A stretch of 64,000 nt of DNA from Tubiluchus corallicola (GCA_030141605.1 JAQGDQ010002367.1:436501-500500); one strand, 5' to 3'. Numbered from the stretch's first letter, positions 15,001 through 26,421 are shown. Made by a program: numbers and translations. Notes: generated from the letters alone by a model not told the origin.

Positions 15001-18000
15001 CGCTGAAAAAAATCTTTGCTAAAATAGTTCGAATAAAGTGAAATTTCGTTTACATAACAGTTTGCTTTTCTTTGCCTTGCGTAACAGCAATGCTGCATAT
15101 CTTTAGTGCTGGCCACTGTGATGTTTTAGGGTTTCCAGGCCCAATCAACCGAAATATCAAACCATGTTTGAATTTAATTGAGCAAAATCGTTTTTATTTT
15201 TATAATTTACGAAATATAGGCAACAAAATATCTACAAAATAAAATTTCTTTATTTTAATGAAGCATTATGATCTTTAAAAGTTAATCATTAATGTTACTT
15301 AAATCCAAAAACGTTGTAACACATTAATTTTCTAATGTAAGCCACTCCAACAAACTTGAGGTTCTATACTATAAGATATCCTTGTGTTTTCTATCAGTAA
15401 TTTTGCTTCACAACAATTAAAAGCAGACAAACAAAAAGCAAAATATTTTAGTTACTTTAGAATTTTCTTTTTTCCCATTTTGATACTAGTTATTTTTGCA
15501 AAAATGTTTCTGTTCAGTTTCGTTTTGGTATCGGTTTCTTATATTTGATAAATTTCGGTTTCGGTTTGTAAATCCAGTTTCGGTAGCAACCCTGCTTGTT
15601 GGTCAGTCTTTGGTCTGTTTTTGCTACTGTTGCATTCGCTTCAGTAGTGCAGTTAAATCGTCTAGTGGCTTTAAAATAATTCAGCAGTTAGGCACGAGTA
15701 TAATACAAACTTGCTACTATTAAACTTTTGTTTACAGGAATTATTGAGTGATGATCTTCACCAGATTATTCCTGCTATACATGTTTGGATGCAGTGGATG
15801 ACATTGAATGTGAAACTATGGACACTGCCTGCTGTTATCAACAATGATCTCACTTCCAAGTATTTATTTTTCTTCTGCAGTTCCATAATTTATTGATTAA
15901 TAACTTATATAGATTATGATCTTGTTTTGTGATGTTAGTTTATGGGATGATCATAACCACATCCCTTATTTAGAGGGTTTTTGAGAGTTTGTTTTGTGGA
16001 TAGCTTTCAAAATCTAATTCTTTTCTGTCTGGATTTTGATGATTTAGTTCATAATATTGTTTTCAAATTTATGTTGTTGTATGTGTAGTTACTATTGCAA
16101 TTCTTCATGATGAGAAAATGTGTTACCCATGTGATCATACGTGTGTCAAAAAATCCGTTTTTTTATGATTTTCAAATGCTATTGCATCCTGTCTTATAAA
16201 AATTCGTAATGTTCGTGTTGTCTTGGTGCCATTTTGTCAAACATAATGTGTGATCTACACGATCATAATTTCTTTTGAGCAGAGAATAATACTAATTTTG
16301 TTTCATCAGTATCAGGTGATCCAGTCACTGTTATGTTGTCATCTGCTATACAATTGGTCTTGTGAAGAAATCCAAAATTTTTATCTTCTTGCTTTCACCA
16401 TATTTCTGTCTGTACTATTCACAGTTACCAGGAACGTTTTTAAACTGCTGTTCTGTAAATAAGCATAAATGCTTTTACTCAATGTACTTGATTGAAACTA
16501 ATGCATATAGCTTCATTAGCATGTCTGTAAAATGTTTCATAAAATTGTATCTACTTCATCTAGTTGTAATTCGTTTACTCAACATGTAGAAGAAACAGGC
16601 AGGCAGGTGCATTAATTGCCTGTTCATGAAATTCTAATATTTTTTGTGTAATTTTACTTTCTGCATTTCTAGTGTTTGATTGCTAAACATTTTTACAACT
16701 GGAATTATTTTTTTATAGAAAGCACATGAATTTCATGGGTGCTGCTGCTAATCTGTTTACTCTAGTCGCTCAGTTGAATACCTCTCAAGTTAACCTGTTG
16801 GAGAAGCCATTCCCTCAGTATGAACCTGTCGTATTGCCAGAAGAATCGCTTGTATATGGCTTCACACCTCTCATGTCAGTTGGGATAGCGCCGAAATATG
16901 TAGATAGCTCTGTAAATAAAGTGAGTTATACCTTAAATAATAGAATTTTACATAATGAATTTTAGAGAAATTTGGCTATATAATTATTTATCAAAATAAC
17001 TGAATGATTGATACGAAGAATTGTTAAAAAAAATTCAGGATCTGCGAACATCGATTGACAGAAAATGAAATAAATCTCTTGATCATAAAAGAAGTTAAAA
17101 TGCCCATAAATCTTAAAAAATATTTATTTTTTCTTCAGAAGCTTTCGTCCTCTCGGACCTCACCAGTTGCGTGAAAAGATACAATAATAAAAAATTACAG
17201 ATGAAACTACATATAAAATAATAGTTTCATCTATAATTTTTTATTATTGTATCTTTTTGTGACCATGGCAAATCTCAGAAGAGCTGTATCTTATATTCAA
17301 GCTAAAATCTCTTTAAGTTGAAAAGTCTGATAAAGTTATATCATATTTTTTTGCACGTGTAGTGAAAGTCAAACTGCTGCTCAAGTAAAACAAGAACAAT
17401 AATGTGATCACTACAAGCTTCATGACTCATGAGCTTGGTAAAAATGCACGTGGATAAAAGGTTACTTTATACATTTTCTGGATAATTGTATTGTTAATTA
17501 CTGTTACTGTCTTTATTACCATTTATTTCATTGTACAGCAAACAAGTAAATGTTTCTGTTATCATGTTATACCTGAATGTTGATCCTGCAAAACAGCTCA
17601 TTGCACATGCTTTGTACCAAAACTTAGGTCATTGTAGTTTCTGCAGCTAAAGACAGCAGCAGTTGTAAATGCAATTGTTACTCTGCTCCACTGGGTGTAT
17701 ACCTTTACCTGTCATTTATGGCAGACAAAATCAATGTTTCAGTCTCCTAGCTACTAGCAAACTTGAATACATGTTGTTGGCAAGATATAAGTCCATAAGT
17801 TTTTTAGTTTTTGTTCCTGGAACATTTTTCAAATTTTTCAGTTTTTCTCTTTGATTGCAAAGATTTTTGTACAGTTCTTACACCAACTAACGTATTCACG
17901 GAGCTCAGCATCTGTTATTGTCTTGTTTGTTTGTAAATAATGTTTGTCGAATATTAATATTTTTTTAGCATTTTGCCTGAAAAGATACTTTTCAACTTTT

Positions 18001-21000
18001 TGCTGAGCAGTGTTTAGTAGTGTTTAAGAACTATGATTTAATAGCTAACAGTTTTTAAAATTGATTATGACCGTTGCATAATCTTAACATTTTTAAATTA
18101 TCTTGCTACTTTGTGGTCTAAACAAAAAATATTGAGAATGAAATTTTTTTACCATTAGAAAGGAAATTTAATGTACTTTCAGAAATTAATCATAAAAATG
18201 CTCCTGGTGAAAAAAATGAGGCTTAATGGACACTTTGTCTTCTTCACGATTATGACCATGACACAGATCAGAAGAGCACTAGCTTATTTTCATACTTTCA
18301 GAAATTGTATACTTTTTCTCGATTTTGTAGTTAATGTGAGTACTATTAACATTCTTGAACAAGCATGTTGAAAATGCTTAAACATTTATAATGGTGAAGG
18401 AGTTAACTATAGAAATTTAAATTTCGGTTATTGATGATAGTGTTATTTTGATTTAGGATCTGGCAAGAGACTACACTCGCATGCAGAATATTCTGAAGTT
18501 TGGTGACTATCTGTGCGGCCTTGATGATCCTGTGATGCAATTCAATATACAAACTCATGAATATGAACCACTCCTCATCCCTGTGGAGGAAGGTGGTTCA
18601 TCAGAACATAATTCTGACAGTCGCCAGTGTAGTGACAGTGATACTGTAAGACTAATTTAATTTTTTATTTTATTTGTTTCTTAAGAAAATGTTAATAGTC
18701 AAGTAGAAAGCCAGGAGAGCATGAAACGAGATGGTGTGAATTTTGTTTTACCACAGGATTTCAGTAGATTTAATTTAACCAAATTACAAAAAAAACATCT
18801 AACTCCAAAATAAAGTTCCAATTTTTTTTTTTTTTTTGCCAAAGTTTTGGTCAGAGGGAGAAAGCACAACCATTTTAAGCCAAAGTCAAGCCAACCCTGG
18901 TCCAAAAAAATAATTTCCTAGTTCTGAGACGTATCAATCCATCAATCAAATTTTGTCTAAAAAAGTCGGGCTAATTATTATACATTAATATGATTACATC
19001 CTTGTGGAGCTCAATCAAGTTCACAAAACACATTCAAAACGCAACACAACATATTATTTTATACTGTTGGGCCATTTATCAGCCATTATCTAACACTCAG
19101 TTACATGCTTGCCTGATGTAGATGGTTGTAGTGGGACCAAAAAAGTCATTACCAAGGATTAATGTCTGTTTTACTGAGAGAAGGTATGGAGATGTTTCCT
19201 GCATGCTCAGATGTGAAACCTACTCCATGAACAAGGAAACAGCTAGAATTAATACAACAAATGAAACTAACAGAAACAGTTTTCCAAATGATCACTCATC
19301 TATTTACTTTTGTCAGTAATCACACATTATGATCACTTATCTATCCATTAGAAATTTAGAAAACAAGGTTATATTCTGTTGAAGCATATTTAGCTTATTA
19401 CATTCATTTCACAGTCTAGTAATTGCTAAACCATAACTGGTCTGCATTTAATTTTACATATTATTGAGAATTTTTGTGTTTTTTTTGGGGGGTTTTTGAA
19501 CTTGATCCTGTTTGGTCAATTAAAATGATTCTTTGAAATTGTAAATTTTCAGGAGCAGCTGGAAGAAGTTGAAGAAGTGGTCGGAGATATTGATGACGAG
19601 CATGTTCGTGCACTTAGGGAAAAAAAGCTGGCTTTGGAAAAAAAGAGAGAAAAACACGAACGTCGTCATAGCAAGAACAAGGTTTGTATAATATTTGCAG
19701 TTTAAATGCTGCTTAAATACCTATATTACTTGTACATTCGTTTGCTGCTGTATCACACTTAGCTCAAATATTTATTTATTTGTAAAATTTAGCAATAATG
19801 AGGTGAGAATTTATAAGTAAGATTAATCTTAAAACATTAGTGCTTTTATCTGTGCAAACTAGCAGTAATTGACATACATTTGAGATAATTTCCCATTACT
19901 CATTTGCATTATTAATTGGTATATTTGCTAGTGATTACATTTTTCTCTAGGCTGTGCTGGAAAAAGAGCATAAAGCACGACCTTCAGTGATTAATGTCTA
20001 TCCACTTTACCTCATCCCAGATACTAATAGCTTTGTCAACCACTTGGCAGGATTGCAAACAGTTGTCCTATGGGAAAGCTATACTCTTGTTGTACCTTTA
20101 GTTGGTATGGATATTTACCTCTACAAATTATTAACAGAGGTTAAGTATCATACATGTGCTGTCAGTTTCATTTAATTTCTCTATCTTGAATGCTTGTTAG
20201 GCAATTGTGACCGAACTGAATATGTAATTTTCGATACTTCTAGAATCTCGCATGACTTCAAAGCTGTCTTTGGAAGTTATCATTGTTATCACCTGAGGAA
20301 GCCGTTATTTATGCCAAAACACTGTGGTTTAAAAATAAAGCAGTATTTTACAACAAAAATGCTGCTTTGTTCAGCTGGAGATACATACTATATACTGTAA
20401 ATCTCACATAATTATTGAGCATAAAAAGTGAGTGAAAGATAAATGTTTCCAATAAGAAACAAAATTCAGTAACTCTTTATTTCTGCGGGTAGTGGTGCTG
20501 GGAGCTAAGGTATTAATAAATGCATAGCTCGATGGTAGTATGCTCGCTTCCCATACGGGAGGTGGCGGGTTGAACTCCCGGCCGAGTCATATCGAAGACT
20601 TAAAAATGATGCCCCTGGTTCCTCGATCAAGCACGCGGTTTTATCAGGGTAACATGCAGATAATAATAATCTGGACCACCTTGCAAATTAATATTGATCT
20701 ACTGAAGGTGTTATCTCCGGACTGTGTCCTAAACGAAATTATTATTATTATTATAACAGTGTTTCATATTGGAAATTTTGTTGTCCATAAATTCATGTTT
20801 AACCCGATGTTTTATGTTTAGGAGCTCAAAAATAAAATAATATTTTTCGTTTTTTCTAGTTATAAATGAACTTGATGGCCTAATCAAGCGCTATCGTGAT
20901 GGACGCACTAGTCCGACTGAACATAATGAAAATGTGGCTTATCAAGCAAGAAAAGCCATCGAATGGTTGGAAGACTGCTTTAGTTACAGAAATTCACATG

Positions 21001-23589
21001 TGAGGGCGCTTACGGCTAAAGGTTCAGAGATGACCACAATTGCATATCGTAGTGAATGTGATGAAGATTTTGAGGTTTGTAGTAATGTTGTTCTAGAACA
21101 AGTAATTAGGGTAACATTGTTCGAATGAAATTTTGGGCATTTGTAATAAGCCTTTTCACAGTTTTGCTAACCAGGCAACGCATCTTAACTACAACCACGT
21201 AGTAGGAGCTACTAGCAAGATCTTGCTTGGGAGCAAGAAAAAATGAACTAGGTAGGGTTCTAGCTAGCTGTTAAAACTGTTACTATTATAATAGCATGGG
21301 CTGCGAAGCATTGTCAAATGTACACAAATGCGTTGCCTGGTTCTCTTAACCTTTGGCCTTTTCACGATCATCATCAATTGCCGGAACTGTGAAAAGGACC
21401 TGTGTATTATACAGGAATGAAACGAATGAAATTTTTGAAAACTAACAACAGTACACAAAAACTAACAGCCAGTCAAATGTTGAATGTATTGCATTTTCTA
21501 GGGAAACAATGATGATATCATCTTGTCTTGCTGCTTGCATTATTGTCATGACTATGCCAGGGATTTCATGCCTAAAGATGAAGGTAACTATGTGGATAAA
21601 TTAAAAACTTATGCAACTGTAGAACTTATGACAGCAATAACACAGATTAGTTTTTAACTAACCAAGACCTCACAAAAGGTTTTGCTCATAAATACACTTA
21701 TAATCAATAATGTGCAAACATCCTACATGGTGTTCATTTATTACCTTTGCACTTTTTACAAGGTGTTAGGTTTTTCACTAATTTTACTTAATGCAACTGC
21801 CTTTCAAACTAAGTTATAGGCAGAGTACAGTGTGATGAATCAGTACAATGTATTACATCATTGTAGCTTCCAAATGCGAATCTTTTAAAATGGAACCTTC
21901 ATTTAACTTGAGGGGTGTCTAGTGGAGGCATTGTAAAAAGTGTCATCTTGTATTCTCTTTCCGAAGAACTGTATATCTTGTTCCAATACCCTCACCAGGC
22001 GCTTCTAGAACATTTTCTGTACTTGGTGTTCAGTCAAAATTTCGAAAAGATCAGCAGGTTGAGTCAGGAAAAATACCCATTGCCAGCAGTCGTGGCCCTC
22101 CTGCAAATTCCAATTTATACGCCTACTACACCCGTCATTGAACGGGCTACCCAACTATTACAAGCACTGCCCATGTTCCTATTTCTTAAACTAAGAATTA
22201 TAAGTTTGAGTGAAGAACTGGCCTAAACTTCCATTTTTGGATGTTTTTTGCTCCCCGTTCCCTCGTTGGGCCTCAACTTAAAAAATGAACAATCAGTGGG
22301 ACAACACTAGATCATTGCCTTTCATTTGATATATACAGTATAACATCATTATAGGAACCCAGAGAAAAGTACCCTATAACCGAGGTACTCTGTAAGTATA
22401 CGTGGCCAACATGTATCTGACTACTAGATGGTCACTAAATAAAAGTGTATAAATAATGTACAATGTGTAACTTTGCAGAGATTGTAAAGTACTTCTAGAA
22501 GATCAAGTATCAACTACTTTGTATTATAATCAAATTGAACGAGTATTTTACGCATTTTCAAAAAACTAAAACATTAATAAATATTTCATTTTAAATTGCT
22601 TGTATATATAATGTGTGGTATATGATCAGTTGTAAATTTGCGTGACATGTTAAGTTATTGAGATTCAAAGAAGTCGGTCAATTTCGTCTGCACAAAATTT
22701 TAGCTTATCCGTTGTTTTTAATTGATTTTTGCAGCAAAGTATCCGCAGTAGGGTTCATTACTTTTAAACATCCCAGGAGTGCGCTGTCAGTGTACGTATA
22801 TGAACTAGGTGCCAAACTGTTTTTATACAGCTAGTAGACAAAATGGCTTTCGACACGCTATATTAAGAACTCCGGATGCTGCATGTCCAATAACTTTTTT
22901 GCAACACCAAGAGTGATGGGTTAAATTTAATTGTAAAATTAATTTGCAAATAGCTGGCAAAGGTAAAGCAGGCAAATAAAACTTATAATACATAGTAATG
23001 CAGGCAATGGGTGCGGCGAAAAGCCCGCAGTGCGCAATAACCAGATTTGCTGTATTCAAAGTTTGTTCCGTTTTGTCTGAGTTTGAATTACCAGTGTGTA
23101 CGCAATAAACTGTGTTTGCTATTTATAATGGTGTTATACTGTAGATCACCAAAAACAGTGCAATGATTGGAAAAGTAGTGTAGTCATAGAAACCGTATAT
23201 ACGTAAATCCATCCAAGGTATACTAGCGAAATTAACGTATTAGATGGCCAAGGTGATGAAAATGCATAAAAAATCCCACAATTAAAATTATTTCTGTTTC
23301 CTTTATTTTTTAAATTTGGAATCTTCTTTCTTCACAAATACACCACTGCTGCTGATCACTATAGTGAAGTTTCTTTTATTTTATGTAAAAATAGTTTTCT
23401 AATGATAAACGTTGCTTGAATAGAGTTCCTTTTTGCCCAAATTTTTCATTTTTTGCAGATTCTCCTATAGTAATTCAACGAGAAGTTGTGCTGTTAACGG
23501 AAGATAAAAATCTGTGTGTTAAAGCTCATGCTCATAATGTCCCTGTCACTGATGTCCCACCATTTATCAAGTGGGCAAATGCAAGGTAG
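1..23589 (+). CDS. SMG6: SMG6 (EST1A), nonsense-mediated decay endonuclease; 5' part outside window
   Basis: SMG6 is the endonuclease of nonsense-mediated mRNA decay and cuts the target RNA near the premature stop. I see 25 exons: 1-105, 452-1341, 1543-1624, 2530-2768, 4156-4331, 4846-4956, 5663-6565, 7213-7368, 7642-7744, 8430-8522, 9028-9245, 9897-9975, 10550-10660, 11687-11851, 13086-13147, 13314-13459, 13928-14064, 15738-15859, 16719-16920, 18457-18645, 19553-19681, 19951-20104, 20860-21074, 21502-21583, 23459-23589. They join in one frame to 1665 codons plus TAG, although the N-terminus is missing; human SMG6 has about 1419. Exons 1-7 encode a polar, disordered N-terminus. Exons 8-17 encode the 14-3-3-like/TPR and helical EST1 region, including KLDAVYYYMRSLA and LHAHGKLFTKIGME. 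Exons 22-25 encode the PIN nuclease with its acidic residues in PDTN, NNDDIILSCCLHYC and TEDKNL, so it looks catalytically competent. Exon calls are visible in sequence; the function is family knowledge. Confidence 0.95.
36..74 (+). other. Exon-junction-complex binding motif (EBM) of SMG6
   Basis: The first exon encodes RRPAQAIYVPKHR. This fits the pattern R-P-x-x-x-[IL]-Y-x-P-x-x-R seen in the EJC-binding motifs of SMG6 and UPF3B, which bind the eIF4A3-MAGOH-Y14 surface. Its place near the N-terminus, ahead of a long disordered region, matches SMG6. The assignment is by motif similarity from memory. Confidence 0.7.
106..451 (+). other. GC-AG intron 1 of SMG6
   Basis: The exon ends CTCAAG and the intron starts GCAAAT. 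The acceptor is TTTTCTTGTAG at 441-451. Phase is 1 on both sides, and splicing joins PEPSQ to ETLPACE without a frame break. No GT donor nearby fits as well. Confidence 0.65.
1960..2500. repeat. CGAATC/GATTCG-rich stretch in SMG6 intron 3
   Basis: Intron 3 (1625-2529) contains many copies of short words such as CGAATC, AATTTCGA and TTTCGGATTC in both orientations. This resembles the inner part of small hAT-like elements such as the one at 14813. I could not find terminal inverted repeats or a target duplication, so the element identity is open. Confidence 0.25.
2769..4155 (+). other. SMG6 intron 4, no further feature seen
   Basis: This is a GTGGGT donor to CACAG acceptor intron of about 1.4 kb. 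It is AT-rich. I see no repeat with definable ends and no nested gene. Short ORFs here have no recognisable content. Confidence 0.6.
4983..5058. repeat. 38-bp tandem duplication in SMG6 intron 6
   Basis: Two adjacent copies of a 38-bp unit (4983-5020 and 5021-5058) start with AACATTTCTATTTTATAAG. They differ at a few positions in the AACCCAACCCAATC part. Confidence 0.8.
6785..6890 (+). repeat. tRNA-Arg(TCT)-like SINE head in SMG6 intron 7
   Basis: The segment CAGACTTCTAATCCAAAGG followed by GGTTCAAATTG matches the anticodon arm and box B of tRNA-Arg(TCT). A diverged box A lies about 25 bases upstream. Acceptor-stem pairing is poor, so this is a tRNA-derived SINE head or tRNA relic, not a working tRNA gene. 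Confidence 0.55.
7858..7928. repeat. 33-bp insert flanked by a 19-bp direct repeat (SMG6 intron 9)
   Basis: TAATTTTTTCATGTAAAAT occurs at 7858-7876 and exactly again at 7910-7928. The 33 bases between (7877-7909) are less AT-rich and include CGGCTTCGACG. This looks like a target-site duplication around a very short, probably 5'-truncated retrotransposed fragment. Confidence 0.55.
11060..11272. repeat. 71-bp tandem repeat, three copies (SMG6 intron 13)
   Basis: Units begin at 11060, 11131 and 11202 with ATTTGTTTCAAATTGAATAC and end with GCAAGTG. The copies differ at only a few positions (AAAATTTT/AAGATTTT, ATTG/ACTG). Such low divergence implies a recent duplication, and copy number may vary between individuals. 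Confidence 0.95.
11852..13085 (+). other. SMG6 intron 14, no further feature seen
   Basis: This 1.2-kb AT-rich intron lies between exons ending LERLSVVE and starting LSRRFVQN. I find no repeat with clear ends in it. Confidence 0.6.
14065..15737 (+). other. GC-AG intron 17 of SMG6
   Basis: The donor reads CCAGAG followed by GCAAGTTT, a perfect GC-AG class consensus. The acceptor is TTTGTTTACAG. The phase is 0, and the join SSRYPE to ELLSDDL keeps the SMG6 frame. The hAT MITE at 14813-15594 lies inside this intron. Confidence 0.85.
14805..15602. mobile_element. hAT-type MITE with 8-bp target duplication (SMG6 intron 17)
   Basis: The element spans 14813-15594 (782 bp). Its left end is CAGGGATGTTACCGAAA. 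The inverted right end reads CAGGGTTGCTACCGAAA, giving imperfect TIRs of about 17 bp with 2 mismatches. Direct 8-bp copies of CTTGTTGG flank it at 14805-14812 and 15595-15602. CAGGG-type ends with an 8-bp target duplication are typical of the hAT superfamily. Sub-terminal copies of TTTCGGT/ACCGAAA are frequent. There is no transposase ORF, so it is non-autonomous. Confidence 0.85.
17124..17174 (-). ncRNA. Hammerhead-ribozyme-like core, degenerate
   Basis: On the minus strand the order is CTGGTGA, then GGTCCGAGAGGAC, then GAAAGC. This mirrors the hammerhead core CUGANGA, a GUCC-GAGA-GGAC stem-loop II, and GAAA. Two departures are visible: G for A at the sixth core position, and one extra G before helix II. 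I could not establish stems I and III. Hammerheads of this kind are known in Penelope-like elements and retrozymes, so a decayed end of such an element is the likely source. Activity is doubtful. Confidence 0.35.
17174..17257. repeat. 36-bp near-perfect palindrome, 12-base loop
   Basis: The left arm (17174-17209) starts AAAAGATACAATAATAAA. The right arm (17222-17257) is its inverted copy with one mismatch. The loop is 17210-17221. It directly adjoins the hammerhead-like core and lies in SMG6 intron 19. Confidence 0.9.
17258..18456 (+). other. Rest of SMG6 intron 19, no feature seen
   Basis: About 1.2 kb of AT-rich intron sequence up to the GATTTAG acceptor of exon 20. I see no recognisable element. 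Confidence 0.5.
20521..20757 (+). repeat. tRNA-Gly(CCC)-derived SINE with (ATT)n tail (SMG6 intron 22)
   Basis: The head at about 20523-20590 reads like a tRNA-Gly. Box A is TAGCTCGATGGTAGTATGC, the anticodon loop is CTTCCCATA, and box B is GGGTTGAACTCCCGG with a paired T arm. An unrelated body follows (CCTGGTTCCTCGATCAAGC and on), ending in ATTATTATTATTATA at 20740-20755. Head, body and simple-repeat tail together define a SINE. Confidence 0.75.
21151..21397. mobile_element. 247-bp MITE-like element with inverted ends (SMG6 intron 23)
   Basis: The left end CCTTTTCACAGTT is matched in inverted orientation by AACTGTGAAAAGG at the right end. A second inner pair, AACCAGGCAACGCAT and ATGCGTTGCCTGGTT, lies further in. 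It has no coding capacity. I do not see a target duplication, so the superfamily is unknown. Confidence 0.6.
22240..22340. repeat. Single diverged copy of the 56-kb repeat family (SMG6 intron 24)
   Basis: CCTTTCATTTGATATATAC at about 22319, preceded by a TCCATTTTTGG-type pyrimidine stretch, resembles the core and flank of the tandem units at 56.0-56.6 kb. Intron 24 (21584-23458) otherwise shows nothing I recognise. Confidence 0.4.
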
Positions 23590-25386
23590 CACGTCGCAGT
23601 TATCTTCTATCCGGTAAACAATTCTAGAATCATCGTTTTGTTATAAGAATGCTTAGCTCACTTTTGTTATTTATGAAATTATCAAGCAATGTTATACAGT
23701 AACTCATTATATATTGCATATCATTAAGTGAAACCGCATTTAAATGTGTATCATATAGCAAACTGTGTATCCACTTTTATTAGTAAATTAAGTTTCGAGC
23801 TTAAACTGCGTTGGCTTATTAACTCGACGTTTTGACATTCTAATGTCATTTTTTGAAAAAATATTAATTCTAAAGAATTGCAAGTTTTGCAAGATAGTCT
23901 TAGTGTGAAAATTTTGTTTTTCTGTAGTATTATCAACTTCTTTATTAAATCAAGTGTTAAACAAGTAAATTTGTTGTTTTTTCTGCTTACACTTGCTAAT
24001 ATTGCATATTTAGATCAATGGTAATAAATAGTAAGCAGTAGTCCATAATGCGTACTAGCTTTTGAAAAAATTAAATTATCCAGAAGTAATGATTTTAAAA
24101 GTTATTGTTCAAAGAACTATTTTTTAAACTGAATCATAAAACTTTGATCTTGCTTTGATCAAAATAACATATAAAACATTGAAAATGATAAGCTGCTAGT
24201 GAGAAAAACATGTTACGCATCTTCATTGAACTAACTATACCCCTCTACATTGTTTTTGCACCAGCTGTACATCTGGCCTTTTAGTTACTGGAATTGTTAT
24301 TCTCTCAATGACAATTTGTTTTTATATTTTAGTACATGTATTTCAACAACCCATTTTCAGTTGTATGATTGAAATTACAGTTTAAGGTTCACATTATTTT
24401 GGAACAGATTACCATTTTTAGTTGTTACTTTAAAAAGTGATTTTTTTACTACATCGTATTATTCAAATGTTCACAGTATAAATAAGGATATGGCATTTAG
24501 TGAGTCGTGTTTTATATTTGTGGATGTACATTAAATTTCCGTTTGGTCTGTATACTGTGTTTTGTTTGTACTACAATGTTAAAAATGCTTAGAATCTGGT
24601 ATGTTGTACAAAAGAAATGCCTACTGGAAAATATTATTTTGATGGTTTTGAAATTTTATAACGATTACGGAATTGCTTAGCTAAAAATATTCTATAATTA
24701 ATAGATTTTTATCACTTTTCACAGATAACTGCCATACATTGCCATGTGTTATTGTATTCAATAATGTATTTGCATTATTCACAATAAGACAGGATAATAG
24801 CTTTTGTCAATATGCCTCACTGACAAAGCAGTGAAAGCACAGTCATAAATATACCAAGATAGTCACATTTAGAAGTATTATACACTAGAAATTATTGTAT
24901 GTTAGGACAATAACGTATTAATAATTATCAGTAACGAAAGTTTATGTTATAAACATACAAAAATACACAAAGTTATAATAATGTACACCTATAATAGAAC
25001 ATGCCTTCATTTTAAGTAGATTGTTCACAATGTTTGCTACGCACATCATTGAAGCCATTACAAATTTACTTTAATTCCTGTGTAACATTTTGTAGAGGCC
25101 AATAAAAGAAGAGAAACGTGGTATTGTGCGTTTTTGACCTATTTGTTTTTAAGATGATGGCGTTGAACTTTTAATAATTATATTATATGCGATTTTTTTC
25201 ATTTTGTTAGTTTTACACTTATTTTCAGTACAGTCTAATCCAAGGTTGTACATTGTTAATGTGGTAGACTTGACTGGATTCTCAAAGGGAAAATGATTCA
25301 ACAGTATACATGGTGATCCTAACAATATTTTCTATCACTGTACAAAAAACTTATGTTATAGGACTGTCAGTGTATGTCTAGAGATT
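23590..25386 (+). other. SMG6 3' UTR and SMG6/WDR45 convergent spacer
   Basis: No coding exon is seen. AATAAA signals on the plus strand at 24023-24028 and 25101-25106 are possible SMG6 cleavage signals. The second sits only about 280 bases from the WDR45 stop, so the two transcripts may end close together or overlap. Confidence 0.4.
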
Positions 25387-26421
25387 CTAAAAATTGTCAT
25401 CACCCAAGTCAATATACACATCATAAGCCTCACGATTACAGTTGCCATCTTGTGTAAATACATATTTATGAAACGTTCCATTAACACAAATTGCATACAC
25501 ACTACTACCCGAGCCGAAAGCACAGATGCATGCCCGTTCTGCTGCCACTGTAAAACTGGCCAGACCCCACTGAGACTCCACGTATGTACCAAGAAACCCC
25601 ATCTTCTGGAAGGTGGATCTTCTATTTAACAGTGTATTTTCAAGTGCAAAAACATGAACAGTACCTTTATCACTGGAACTACATAGATATGAGGAGTCAT
25701 TGCTAAAACTGATGCAGTACACTGTAGCTGGATCAGCACCACGTCGCAACTCTGCAAGCTGTGTCTTCTTAGCCAGGTCAAATACTCGTATAAGAGTGCC
25801 TTTACGAGAAGCAGTGGCCACCTTTGTGCCTTGGTGGTTAACAGCAATGCATGCAATTTCACTCTGATGTGCTTTGATGGTTACCGGAGCTGACGATGCA
25901 TCGGGCTCTAATTTGTTGAGGTCAACAATCTGCAGGCTACCACACTTATGACCGGGAAACACCATGATTGGCTTGTCTTGCAGAGGGCAAATTTCACAGA
26001 GTCCTCTCGGATTGTCTCTAGTATCTATCGTTAACAGTTTCTTGGGATCTTGCGGGAAACTAAAAATATGTATTTGATTGCGAATGACCACAACCATTTT
26101 CTCCTTGCGAAGCCGGATGGATATGACAGGTAAAGTGAAGGTAAACTCTAAAACAAATTTCTTTTCCAAATCGTCCCAAATCAATACGGTATTTTCAGCA
26201 TATTTTGGAATAGCACCACCACCAACTATTGCTATCAGGTTTGTCCTATGCAACATTTCTACAATTCCAAGGCTACCAACAGTTGCAACATCTAATCGCT
26301 TCTTCTCCACTAGAGGTTCAACATTGTAGATACGAAGCCCCGTCTCCATAGCACACGTAAAACAAGAATGGTCACTATTGAATTGTAAGCTTAATACATT
26401 AGATCCACTGTGAACACTCAT
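25387..26421 (-). CDS. WDR45: WDR45 / WIPI4, autophagy beta-propeller protein
   Basis: This is a 344-aa PROPPIN-family seven-bladed beta-propeller that binds PI3P/PI(3,5)P2 and works with ATG2 in autophagosome growth. The diagnostic lipid-binding motif LRRG is at residues 225-228. [12 protein letters not shown] near the C-terminus, [12 protein letters not shown] and [10 protein letters not shown] match WDR45 better than its paralogue WDR45B. The length is close to the human 360 aa. The CDS is one uninterrupted exon. The ATG at 26421-26419 is preceded by a short leader and a strong splice acceptor. It converges with SMG6 and diverges from VPS41. WIPI3 is the alternative but is less likely given these motifs. 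Confidence 0.95.
   Translation of the reverse strand: MSVHSGSNVLSLQFNSDHSCFTCAMETGLRIYNVEPLVEKKRLDVATVGSLGIVEMLHRTNLIAIVGGGAIPKYAENTVLIWDDLEKKFVLEFTFTLPVISIRLRKEKMVVVIRNQIHIFSFPQDPKKLLTIDTRDNPRGLCEICPLQDKPIMVFPGHKCGSLQIVDLNKLEPDASSAPVTIKAHQSEIACIAVNHQGTKVATASRKGTLIRVFDLAKKTQLAELRRGADPATVYCISFSNDSSYLCSSSDKGTVHVFALENTLLNRRSTFQKMGFLGTYVESQWGLASFTVAAERACICAFGSGSSVYAICVNGTFHKYVFTQDGNCNREAYDVYIDLGDDNF

Noticed and set aside
14793-15116. 107-codon minus-strand ORF
   Set aside because: Most of it lies inside the hAT MITE, and it has no transposase or other recognisable motif.
20521-20595. Functional tRNA-Gly gene
   Set aside because: The acceptor stem does not pair, and a SINE body and tail follow directly.
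21915-22226. 103-codon ORF in SMG6 intron 24
   Set aside because: No recognisable domain and low codon bias; it sits in intron sequence next to a diverged repeat copy.
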